Origin: JAJYUU01 sp963822955
GTDB taxonomy: Bacteria; Actinomycetota; Actinomycetes; Streptosporangiales; Streptosporangiaceae
Length of the DNA: 64,000 nt
Direction of reading: 5' to 3'
NCBI GenBank assembly: GCA_963822955.1
Contig: CAWGJS010000002.1
Span: forward strand, 2,108,001 to 2,172,000
The notes under the pieces were generated by a model. The model saw nothing but the letters and a program-made list of their open reading frames with translations, ran no database searches and was not told where the DNA came from. Positions 18,863-26,281 of this stretch are shown one piece after another. Each line of letters starts with the position of its first letter. The stretch's first letter is position 1. The position numbers and the translations under genes were made by a program.

Positions 18863-19300
18863 TTAGAGACGTTGCTCCCGCACCTGGCGCTTGATGCGGG
18901 CCAGCATCGCCGCCATGCCGCGCAGCCGAAGCGGGCTGACCAGATCCTGCAGCCCGAGCTGGCTGGAGAACTCCGCTGGCGTAGTCAGCACCTCCTCGGC
19001 CGTCAGGCCGTCGAGCCCGGCATGCAGGATGCTCGCGAAGCCGCGGGTCGTTGGTGCCTCGGCGGGCGCGTCGAAGAAGAGATGAACGATGCCACCCGCG
19101 TCGACCTCGACGGCGAGGAACAGCGGCGTCTGGCACTCGGGCACGGGCTCGAGCAGCTCGCGATGGTCGGCGAGCCGGGCAGGCAGGGACGGCAGCTCGC
19201 GGGAGAATTCCAGGAGGAGCTGCAGCCGGTCGCCATCGGGGAGGGCGGTGAAGTCCTCGGCGATCTCCTGCAGCCGCGGGTTAAGCGTCTCGGCTGTCAC
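18863..19300 (-). CDS. SufE-family sulfur acceptor
   Basis: A 145-residue SufE-like protein, which receives persulfide sulfur from a donor for Fe-S cluster assembly. Seen: LQEIAEDFTALPDGDRLQLLLEFSRELPSLP at the start, the Cys-containing loop VPECQTPLFLAVEVDAG (Cys near residue 57), then ILHAGLDGLTAEEVLTTPAEF and a C-terminal basic helix. The GTG start overlaps the sulfurtransferase stop as GTGA, so the two genes are coupled. In actinobacteria this rhodanese-SufE pairing is common, and the rhodanese may be its sulfur donor. Confidence 0.88.
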   Translation of the reverse strand: MTAETLNPRLQEIAEDFTALPDGDRLQLLLEFSRELPSLPARLADHRELLEPVPECQTPLFLAVEVDAGGIVHLFFDAPAEAPTTRGFASILHAGLDGLTAEEVLTTPAEFSSQLGLQDLVSPLRLRGMAAMLARIKRQVREQRL

Positions 19301-20178
19301 GGATTCGCACCTCGGCTGATGGGAACCCGGACGCTGTTGCCCCACTCGGTCCATGACCCGTCGTAGTTGCGCACATGCGGATAGCCCATGAGGTGGTGCA
19401 GGACGAACCAGGTGTGGCTGGACCGCTCGCCGATCCGGCAGTAGACGACCACGTCGTCCTCCGGGCGGAGTCCTACCTCCCCCGCGTAGATCGCGTCGAG
19501 CTCGGCGCGGGGCCGGAAGGTAGCGTCCTCGGCCGCAGCGCGTGCCCAGGGAACGCTGCTGGCACCAGGGATGTGGCCGCCGCGGACCGCCCCTTCCTGC
19601 GGGTAGTCCGGCATGTGCAGAAGCTCGCCGGTGTACTCACCGGGCGAGCGCACGTCGATCATCGGCTTGCCGAGATGATCAAGGACGTCGGCCCTGAACG
19701 CCCGGATCGGCGCGTCCTGGCGCTCGATAACCGGGTAGTCGGTCCGGGCCCGCTGCGGCGTCTCGGTGCTCACTGGCCGCCCCTCGGCGATCCACTTCGT
19801 CCGGCCGCCGTCCAGAAGGCGCACGTCCGGGTGACCGAACAGCGTGCAGACCCACAGCGCGTAGGCCGCCCACCAGTTGTTCCTGTCGCCGTAGAGCACC
19901 AGCGTGGAGTCCCGGCTGATGCCCTTCTCCGACATCAGCCGCGCGAAACCTGCACCGTCGACGTAGTCGCGGCTGACCGGGTCGTTGAGCTCGGTGTGCC
20001 AGTCGAGCTTGACCGCTCCCGGAATGTGGCCAGTCTCGTAGAGCAGCACGTCCTCGTCGGATTCCGCCACCACCAGGCCAGGCTCATCTAGGTGCTCAGC
20101 CACCCACTCGGTCGTGACGAGTCTCTCGGGATGGGCATAATCCTGGAACTTCGGTGCGGAATCGTACGGCAGCACCAC
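19297..20178 (-). CDS. Thiosulfate/3-mercaptopyruvate sulfurtransferase
   Basis: A 293-residue two-domain rhodanese that moves sulfane sulfur to thiols or cyanide. Seen: an inactive N-terminal rhodanese domain (ESDEDVLLYETGHIPGAVKL), the linker, and a catalytic C-terminal domain with CRIGERS containing the active cysteine near residue 245, resembling CysA/SseA proteins of actinobacteria. The GTG at 20178 follows GAGGAG. The 3' end overlaps sufE by four bases. A 22-bp palindrome lies in the divergent gap upstream. Confidence 0.92.
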   Translation of the reverse strand: MVLPYDSAPKFQDYAHPERLVTTEWVAEHLDEPGLVVAESDEDVLLYETGHIPGAVKLDWHTELNDPVSRDYVDGAGFARLMSEKGISRDSTLVLYGDRNNWWAAYALWVCTLFGHPDVRLLDGGRTKWIAEGRPVSTETPQRARTDYPVIERQDAPIRAFRADVLDHLGKPMIDVRSPGEYTGELLHMPDYPQEGAVRGGHIPGASSVPWARAAAEDATFRPRAELDAIYAGEVGLRPEDDVVVYCRIGERSSHTWFVLHHLMGYPHVRNYDGSWTEWGNSVRVPISRGANP

Positions 20179-20224
20179 AGTCTCCTCACATCGTGTCGAT
20201 ATCGGCCCGTATGCGGCCGCTCTA

Positions 20225-20246
20225 GCCGCCGCGGGCCCGCGGCGGC
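20225..20246. promoter_or_regulatory. 22-bp perfect GC palindrome in a divergent gap
   Basis: Arms GCCGCCGCGGG and CCCGCGGCGGC meet with no spacer, between the divergent sulfurtransferase (start 20178) and methyltransferase (start 20342). The position suits a shared operator or an mRNA hairpin. GC-only palindromes arise readily in this base composition, so function is uncertain. Confidence 0.4.
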
Positions 20247-20341
20247 GTCATCTAAGCCATGCCCCCGCTTGCCGGCTAAAACGCAGCCACTCCGCTCAGT
20301 CTTCCCGATAGCGGGAGCGGCCTGGGTGGCACTCTTGGCAC

Positions 20342-21412
20342 ATGGCAACTGACGAGCGCGACCGGCTCCGCGCATTCGCCCTGCGCGTGTGGGGCTACCG
20401 GCAGGGCGAACTGGTCTCGCTGATGATTCACCTGGGCGATCGCCTCGGGCTGTACCGCGCCATGACGGGCCAGGGTCCGATGACTGCGGCCTCTCTTGCG
20501 GCCGCGACCGGGCTTCAGGAGCGCTGGCTGCTGGAGTGGCTTCGCGGCCAGGCCGCGGCTGGCCTGATCGACACGCCGGACGGCAAGGTCTTCGAGCTCG
20601 GTCCGGAGGCCGTGGCGGTCCTGGCGGACGACCGGGAGAGCCTGTGGTTCGCCGCCGGAGCATTCGCCGGGGGCGTCGCACCACCGGACGTGGTGGACCA
20701 GCTAGCCGGTGCCTTCCGGTCGGGAATCGGGCTGGCCTATGAGGATCTCGGGCCGGCCGGCGCCCTCTCGGTGGAGCGCATGACAGAGCCGTGGACCAGG
20801 CTCGCCCTGGTGCCGACGATCCTGCCTGCCCTGGACGGGGTGGTCGATCGGCTGCGAGCCGGTGCCCTGGTCGCGGACGTGGGCTGCGGCTCGGGTGTCG
20901 CGCTGTGCACAATGGCGGCCGCGTTCCCGTCCTCACAGTTTGAGGGCCTGGATCCGTCGCGGCATGCGATCGACCGTGCGCGCGCTAAGGCGGCGGGCGC
21001 CGGGCTAGGGAACGTGAAATTCCGCACGGCCAGCGCCGACGACCTGCCGCACGACAACCGCTACGACCTTGTCATGACACTTGACTGCCTCCACGACATG
21101 CCTCACCCGGCGGATGCCGCAGCCGCCATCCGGCGCGCCATCCGGCCCGGCGGCACGTGGCTCATCAAGGACATCCGCTCGGGCGCAGCCTGGCAGGACA
21201 ACCTCCGCAACCCCCTACTCGCCATGATGTACGGGATCTCGGTGAGCAGCTGCATGTCGTCGGGCCTGTCGGAGCCGGGCGGAGCGGGACTCGGGACCCT
21301 GGGCCTTTATCCCGAGCTGGCCGAGCGGATGTGCCAGGAGGCTGGCTTCTCCCGGTTCACCCGGCATGACATCGATGACCCGGTGAACTTCTACTACGAA
21401 GTGCGGCCGTGA
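20342..21412 (+). CDS. Class I SAM-dependent methyltransferase with N-terminal winged helix
   Basis: A 356-residue protein. The N-terminus (1-80) resembles a winged-helix dimerisation domain (MTAASLAAATGLQERWLLEWLRG), the rest a Rossmann methyltransferase: motif I VADVGCGSG near residue 180, the acidic loop end FEGLDPS, and motif LDCLHDMPHP near 248. This layout is that of O-methyltransferase-like enzymes of secondary metabolism and of uncharacterised actinobacterial homologues. The acceptor is unknown. It is monocistronic and divergent from the sulfurtransferase. Confidence 0.82.
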   Translation: MATDERDRLRAFALRVWGYRQGELVSLMIHLGDRLGLYRAMTGQGPMTAASLAAATGLQERWLLEWLRGQAAAGLIDTPDGKVFELGPEAVAVLADDRESLWFAAGAFAGGVAPPDVVDQLAGAFRSGIGLAYEDLGPAGALSVERMTEPWTRLALVPTILPALDGVVDRLRAGALVADVGCGSGVALCTMAAAFPSSQFEGLDPSRHAIDRARAKAAGAGLGNVKFRTASADDLPHDNRYDLVMTLDCLHDMPHPADAAAAIRRAIRPGGTWLIKDIRSGAAWQDNLRNPLLAMMYGISVSSCMSSGLSEPGGAGLGTLGLYPELAERMCQEAGFSRFTRHDIDDPVNFYYEVRP

Positions 21413-21437
21413 TCGGCCGCCGCCGGTGACCGTACAG

Positions 21438-21803
21438 TCACTCCAGGCACAGGCAGAACGGGTGCCCGGCCGGATCGAGGAACACCCGGAAGGTTGTGCC
21501 GGGCTGGTGGGAGTGCTTGGTCGCGCCAAGATCGATCACAGCTTTCTCGGCCGCGTCGAGGTCGTCGACGACCACGTCGAGGTGCATTTGCTGCGGCACC
21601 TCCTGGGCCGGCCACTCCGGCGGGGTATAGCCCTCGACCGGCTGGAAGGAGATGCACTGACCGTAATCCGCCCGGATGTCGACCCAGTCGTCGGGGGAAG
21701 CGGAAGGCTCCACCTTCCAGTCCAGGAGCGTGCCGTAGAACGCCGCGAGCGCGTTCGCATCGGGACAGTCGATGACGATGCTTGGAAAGCGTGCGATAGC
21801 CAT
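21438..21803 (-). CDS. Glyoxalase/VOC-family protein
   Basis: A 121-residue single VOC module: IDCPDANALAAFYGTLLDWKVE with a second half of HLDVVVDDLDAAEKAVIDLGA, ending FLDPAGHPFCLCLE. The beta-alpha-beta-beta-beta repeat and metal-ligand-like His and Glu fit the superfamily, but glyoxalase activity is not implied. The ATG at 21803 is chosen at the start of family similarity; there is no strong ribosome-binding site. It converges on the methyltransferase (25 bases). Confidence 0.8.
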   Translation of the reverse strand: MAIARFPSIVIDCPDANALAAFYGTLLDWKVEPSASPDDWVDIRADYGQCISFQPVEGYTPPEWPAQEVPQQMHLDVVVDDLDAAEKAVIDLGATKHSHQPGTTFRVFLDPAGHPFCLCLE

Positions 21804-21925
21804 GGCGGCAGCGTACGCGCGATTGCGGACGAAACTCGTCCGCATCTGCGGGACGGCGGCCCGAAGGACCCAACCGTGCAACTGCCGCTTGATGCCGCGC
21901 GGAGTGACACTCTAATGTCTGCGTT

Positions 21926-22384
21926 GTGGACATCGATCAAGGATCTGGCCAGCCATTCTTCCCTGGCCAGCCATTCTTCCCTGGCCAGCCGGGTGTTCCG
22001 GGCGACCCGGGATTCCCTGGGGCCATGGGCCCGGGTCCCGACTTTCCTGCGCCTGGCTTCCCGACCGCCTCCGACTTTCCCACCGCGCCCGGCTTCCCGA
22101 CCGCGCCCGGCTTCCCGACCGCGCCCGGCTTCCCCGGCTGGCAGGCTCAGCGAAGGTCGGGGATGCCAGTCAGCGGACTCGGCGGCTTGATCATCGTGGT
22201 TATTCTTGCGCTGATTGCCCTCATCGCGTTCGCGACGATTGCCTCGCGCGGGCCGTCGGTGAATCCCTCTGGCCCGTGCAACGGCGGACCCGTTATGGGC
22301 GCAGCCGGTCAGCCAGTCGGCAACGGGAACTATCGGTTCGAGTGCGTTGACGGCGGATCAACAATCGTGCATCTGGGAAACTAG
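21926..22384 (+). CDS. Proline/glycine-rich hexapeptide-repeat membrane protein
   Basis: GTG start at 21926; 152 residues. Residues about 5-75 consist of six-residue units (GQPFFP, GDPGFP, APGFPT and variants) encoded by 18-bp DNA repeats. A single membrane helix follows (GLIIVVILALIALIAFATI, about 85-104). The C-terminal 45 residues contain two cysteines and probably lie outside the membrane. Pro-rich cytoplasmic tails before one helix are common in actinobacterial envelope proteins. No enzyme function is suggested. Confidence 0.65.
   Translation: MDIDQGSGQPFFPGQPFFPGQPGVPGDPGFPGAMGPGPDFPAPGFPTASDFPTAPGFPTAPGFPTAPGFPGWQAQRRSGMPVSGLGGLIIVVILALIALIAFATIASRGPSVNPSGPCNGGPVMGAAGQPVGNGNYRFECVDGGSTIVHLGN
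21947..22135 (+). repeat. 18-bp coding repeats (hexapeptide)
   Basis: Two exact copies of an 18-bp unit (GGCCAGCCATTCTTCCCT) at 21947-21982, two diverged copies to 22018, and a second group of about five units around 22050-22135. They encode the Pro/Gly/Phe hexapeptides of the membrane protein. Confidence 0.85.
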
Positions 22385-22439
22385 GCCCCCAGCCGAAACT
22401 CAGGTGCACTGTCGCGACGGGCGGAGCTAACCTCAGCCG

Positions 22440-22940
22440 ATGGCTGACAGGCATTCGACGGTGCAGATCGGGCTGCTGGCTGACTATCCGGATCTCATCG
22501 CCGCAGTCGGCCAGTTGCGATGGCAAGACTGGGGCCACGAGCCCGAGCCCACGGACTTGTCGTGGTGGGTCGACGTCACGGCGAGCGAGTCCGGGCGCAC
22601 AGACCTGCCGGTCACCTTCGTCGCCATCGACCCGGCCGGATCTGCCGCCGGCGCAGTGGGACTCGGCCGCTTCGAGCCCGACGAGCGCCGCGATCGGTCA
22701 CCGTGGGTAATGGGCATGATCGTCCGGCCGGAGTTGCGCGGCTGCGGCATCGGCCGCCGGCTGCTGGCCGCCGTTTCCGGCTGGGCGGCCGGGCATGACT
22801 ACGAGCGTCTGTGGGTCGCTACCGGTGACTATGCTGTCGGCTTTTACCAGGCCTGCGGGTGGACGGTGACGGAGACATTCGAGCGGCCCGACGAAACGGT
22901 GATCGCCCTGACCACTGCTAGTCGATGCATTGCCCGTTAA
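22440..22940 (+). CDS. GNAT-family N-acetyltransferase
   Basis: A 166-residue GNAT. Seen: the acetyl-CoA pyrophosphate loop region MGMIVRPELRGCGIGRRLL (motif A, near residue 95-110, R-x-x-G-x-G pattern), then the W-V-A-T-G-D-Y-A strand and the FYQACGWTV motif B near 140. The substrate cannot be predicted. The last 23 bases overlap the convergent small membrane protein. Confidence 0.85.
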   Translation: MADRHSTVQIGLLADYPDLIAAVGQLRWQDWGHEPEPTDLSWWVDVTASESGRTDLPVTFVAIDPAGSAAGAVGLGRFEPDERRDRSPWVMGMIVRPELRGCGIGRRLLAAVSGWAAGHDYERLWVATGDYAVGFYQACGWTVTETFERPDETVIALTTASRCIAR

Positions 22941-23205
22941 CGTACACGCCGCCCTGGCTGGAACAGGCGTTCTGGTGCGCAACGTTGTGATCGTGGACGG
23001 CGATGGCGACGTACGCGATGCCGGCAATGACCGCTCCTGCGATCCAGATGATGAAGGCCGCGACCACCACGTTGCGGATCTGCCGCAGGTACCTCTCGCT
23101 CACTGTCTCTTCTGGCTTTGAAGGCGGGGTCGGTCCGGTCGTGCGCGGCGGTTCCGGCGAAGCAGGCGGGGGCACCGGCGGAGGTTCTACGTCCTGAATG
23201 CTCAC
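22918..23205 (-). CDS. Small single-pass membrane protein with proline-rich N-terminus
   Basis: A 95-residue protein from a GTG start at 23205 with GGAGG about 9 bases upstream. The first 35 residues are Pro-rich (PPPVPPPASPEPP), then a charged ERYLRQIRN segment leads into one helix (VVVAAFIIWIAGAVIAGIAYVAI, about 47-69). The C-terminus has two Cys, possibly a disulfide outside the cell. I do not recognise a named family. It overlaps the GNAT gene tail-to-tail by 23 bases. Confidence 0.55.
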   Translation of the reverse strand: MSIQDVEPPPVPPPASPEPPRTTGPTPPSKPEETVSERYLRQIRNVVVAAFIIWIAGAVIAGIAYVAIAVHDHNVAHQNACSSQGGVYVNGQCID

Positions 23206-23270
23206 GTCGATCTGCCTCCCTGGTTCCTCCTGATATGTGAACGTGAAGCTACCAGTTGCGGCTTACGCGA

Positions 23271-23745
23271 TTAATCCGTCGGCTCGGGTGAGTGCGTTCG
23301 GCCGAGAAGCATCTGCGCCCGAATCTGCACGGTGGCGGTAGCCACAGCGACCACTGCGCCTGCCTCGTCGATCAGCTCTCCGGCGAGGAAGCCCACGTCC
23401 TTGCCGCGCCGCACCACACGCCCTCGCCCGAGTAGCCGACCTGGCCGGGCCAGGCCGGAGGAACTGGACATGCAAGTCTGTCGTCGGGGCGAAGTCACCC
23501 GGGTTAAGGCCAGCCACGAGCGCGGGTCCCATCGTGTCGTCCAGCATCGCGGCCAGGAAGCCGCCCTGAATGAAACCGGCCGGATTTACAAACGCCTCGC
23601 TGGCAGTGAACGCGACCTCGATCGTTCCGTCCTCCGGGCTGACGGAAACGAGCTCCCAGCCGAGCGTGACCGCCGCGGCCGGAAGCGGCATCCTGCCTTC
23701 CATGGCGTCCCAGAACGGGCCTACGCGCCGCATGCCAGTCAGCAT
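23271..23745 (-). pseudogene. PaaI-family hotdog thioesterase, frameshifted
   Basis: A hotdog-fold acyl-CoA thioesterase. The N-terminal part (to about 23450) has GFIQGGFLAAMLDDTMGPAL, the family helix with catalytic-site Asp, and TDLHVQFLRP. The C-terminal part (VGFLAGELIDEAGAVVAVATAT) is in another frame. Removing one C at 23450-23451 joins them as FLRPARPGRLLG, as in intact homologues. The start at 23745 is an ATG. Such enzymes hydrolyse aryl- or acyl-CoA thioesters. The break looks like a one-base insertion error. Confidence 0.78.
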
Positions 23746-23818
23746 TGCGCGCGCCTCTGACAGTCACGTGACTCTCAGAGCTCGACCATGACTCTCGACG
23801 TCAAGACAGCGCGGCTCA

Positions 23819-24169
23819 TCACTCGGCCGGCAGCACTAGGCGGCCAGCACTGTCACGTCCGACAGCGATGACGTCGGTCACCGCATCAGTCGGCAGCGCG
23901 CCATAGATGTGCGGGAACATCTCCCCTCCGGGCCCGCCCGCCTCGTCGCGAACCGGAGCCGGGACCCTCTCGGTGTCGATCACCAGCACGACCAGGTCAT
24001 CGGCGTCCGCGTACAGCAAGTCGGCAACCGCGCGCAGCTGATCACGCCGCGAGCAGTGAATGAAGCCCTCCTCGTTCAGCGTCACCCCGAGGGTGGACAT
24101 CCGGTACTCGCCGGCCTGGACCGCCGCAAGCCACGTGGCCCGGTCAGTGAGATGAAAGAGCTCCGGCAT
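23819..24169 (-). CDS. DUF952 family protein
   Basis: A 116-residue protein matching DUF952: FHLTDRATWLAAVQAGEYR at the start, GFIHCSRRDQL near residue 36, VLVIDTERVPAPVR near 62, and FPHIYGALPTDAV near 88. The conserved His, Cys and Glu suggest ligand binding or catalysis, but the family has no assigned function that I know of. It stands 32 bases downstream of the GH15 gene on the same strand and may be co-transcribed with it. Confidence 0.82.
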   Translation of the reverse strand: MPELFHLTDRATWLAAVQAGEYRMSTLGVTLNEEGFIHCSRRDQLRAVADLLYADADDLVVLVIDTERVPAPVRDEAGGPGGEMFPHIYGALPTDAVTDVIAVGRDSAGRLVLPAE

Positions 24170-24200
24170 CTACGGCCCGTACTTGATCACGGTTGTCCCG

Positions 24201-26153
24201 TCAGTCGACTCCCGGGCGCCGGGGATGATCGCCGTCGCGAGCGTGCCCATCCGATAACTGTAGGGCGCGGCTAAGGGCGGCAGCGGCAGCGACCACCGCT
24301 GGCGGCACCGCCCGCCGGGCGCGAAGGTCGAGCTCGTTGTTGAGCGTGACCGCAGAGTTGATCAGCGACAGGTGCGTGAAGGCCTGCGGGAAGTTGCCCA
24401 GCTGTTCGCCCGTCGAGCCGATCTCTTCGGAGAACAAGCCGAGATGATTTCCGTAGGTGAACATCTTCTCGAACGTGAGGATGGCATCATCGAGCCGTCC
24501 GGCCCTGGCCAGCGCGTCGACATACAGGAACGTGCACAGCGAGAACGTGCCCTCGTCGCCATGCAGCCCGTCCGGCGAAGCCCCAGGGTTGTACCGGTAC
24601 ACCAGGCTGTCAGAGACCAGCTCACGGTCCATGGCATCTAGCGTCGACAGCCACATCGGGTCGGTCGGCGAGATGAATCCTTGCAGCGGCATGAACAGCA
24701 GCGAGGAGTCGAGCACGTCGCTTTCGTAGTGCTGAGTGAACGCCCCAACTTTGTCATTCCAGCCGCGGCTCATGATCTGGTTGTAGAGCCGGTCGCGCTC
24801 GACGGCCCATTTGATGACATTGGCCGGTTTGCCGTTGCGCTCGGCCATCCTGAGCGCGCGGTCCAGTGCCACCCAGCACTGGAACCGGCCGTAGGTGAAG
24901 TCCTTCCGCCCGCCGCGGGTCTCCCAGACTCCCTCATCGGGCTGATCCCAGTTGTCGGCGACCCAGTCGGTGATCCCGGTGAATGCCAGCCAGCCCTTGT
25001 GGGCGATCGGCAGCCCGCAGTCCGCGCCCGCCTGGATCGCGTCTGCTGCCTCGCCGTAAATGTCGAGCTGGAGCTGGTCGGCAGCGCCGTTCCCGATCCG
25101 GACCGGACGTGATCCGCGCCAGCCTTCGAAGTGGTCAAGGACTTCTTCGTCGAGATCGGACGAACCGTCGACCCGGTACATGATCTTCATCGGGCTGGCG
25201 CCATTGCGGTTGGCGCTGCCGTCCAGTACCCGGTCCCGCAGCCAGGTGCCGAACTTGGCCGCTTCCTCCAGGTAGCCCAGGTTCTCCAGGGCGTGCATGG
25301 CCAGCGAGCCGTCCCTGATCCAGGTGTACCGGTAGTCCCAGTTCCGCTCCCCGCCTGCCTGCTCGGGCAGGCCGAAGGTTGCCGCCGCGACTGGCGCGCC
25401 GGTCGGCTCGTACGTGAGCAGCTTCAGGGTCATCGCCGAGCGGATGACCATCTCCCGCCACCGGCAGGCGTATGTGGAGCGGTTCAGCCAGGCCTTCCAG
25501 TACGCGGCTGTGTCACTGGCCAGCCGCTGCAGTTCAGCAGGCGGCAGCGCCTGCGGGCTGCCGCCCATGGACTCCAGGACGATGCCGCGTCCGCTCTCGC
25601 CCTCGCGCATCGTGAAGGTAGCGCGCAGCCCGTCACCAGCGCGCTCCACGCCTGCGCCATCGTCTCGTGCGCGCCGGCCAGCCGAATGGAGAGTCAGCTC
25701 CATTCCGTTCGAGCTGCGGAAGACCGCTCCCGCGTCGGTGAGATCTACGGTGTGGCTTGCGCGGCCATAGTCGAACCGCGGCTGGACCTCCGCCACGAAC
25801 TGCATCGTCCCGCGGGCGACCCGCAGGAAACGGACCAGCCGGTGCCGGTCGGTCGGCGCCCCCTCGATGACCGGCATGAAGTCCACGACCTCGCCGACAC
25901 CGTCCGGGGTCATGAAGCGCGTCATGAGCATTGCGGTGTTCGGGAAGTACAGCTGCTTGGTGACGTAATTATCAGCTGCCGGCCTGATCCGGAAATAGCC
26001 ACCTTTCTCGGCATCCAGTAGCGACGCGAAAACGGTCGGCGAGTCGAAGCGCGGACAACAGAAGAAGTCGATGGTGCCGTCGGTGCACACCAGCGCTGTA
26101 GTCTGCAGGTCGCCAATAAGTCCGTGATCACTGATGCTCGGGTACCGATCCAT
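24201..26153 (-). CDS. GH15-family glucan/trehalose hydrolase
   Basis: A 650-residue cytoplasmic protein with the GH15 layout: an N-terminal beta-sandwich (SISDHGLIGDLQTTALVCTDG), then an (alpha/alpha)6 barrel. Seen: NWDYRYTWIRDGSLAMHAL near residue 275, PDEGVWETRGG near 403 carrying the probable general acid Glu, and HGDEGTFSLCTFLYVDALA near 560 carrying the probable base Glu. Mycobacterial relatives are trehalases; other members are glucoamylases. No signal peptide is present. The ATG at 26153 has AGGGGGAGG upstream. The last 20 residues are not family-like. Confidence 0.88.
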   Translation of the reverse strand: MDRYPSISDHGLIGDLQTTALVCTDGTIDFFCCPRFDSPTVFASLLDAEKGGYFRIRPAADNYVTKQLYFPNTAMLMTRFMTPDGVGEVVDFMPVIEGAPTDRHRLVRFLRVARGTMQFVAEVQPRFDYGRASHTVDLTDAGAVFRSSNGMELTLHSAGRRARDDGAGVERAGDGLRATFTMREGESGRGIVLESMGGSPQALPPAELQRLASDTAAYWKAWLNRSTYACRWREMVIRSAMTLKLLTYEPTGAPVAAATFGLPEQAGGERNWDYRYTWIRDGSLAMHALENLGYLEEAAKFGTWLRDRVLDGSANRNGASPMKIMYRVDGSSDLDEEVLDHFEGWRGSRPVRIGNGAADQLQLDIYGEAADAIQAGADCGLPIAHKGWLAFTGITDWVADNWDQPDEGVWETRGGRKDFTYGRFQCWVALDRALRMAERNGKPANVIKWAVERDRLYNQIMSRGWNDKVGAFTQHYESDVLDSSLLFMPLQGFISPTDPMWLSTLDAMDRELVSDSLVYRYNPGASPDGLHGDEGTFSLCTFLYVDALARAGRLDDAILTFEKMFTYGNHLGLFSEEIGSTGEQLGNFPQAFTHLSLINSAVTLNNELDLRARRAVPPAVVAAAAALSRALQLSDGHARDGDHPRRPGVD

Positions 26154-26281
26154 CGCTGCCTCCCCCTGACGCTGACATACGCAATGTCGCAGCTACGAGG
26201 GCCCGGACGCATCACCCGGCCAGGATGATGCTGGCGGCGCTGCGGCCATTAGCTCGGCCTGTGCAGACCAAACCGGGCCCT

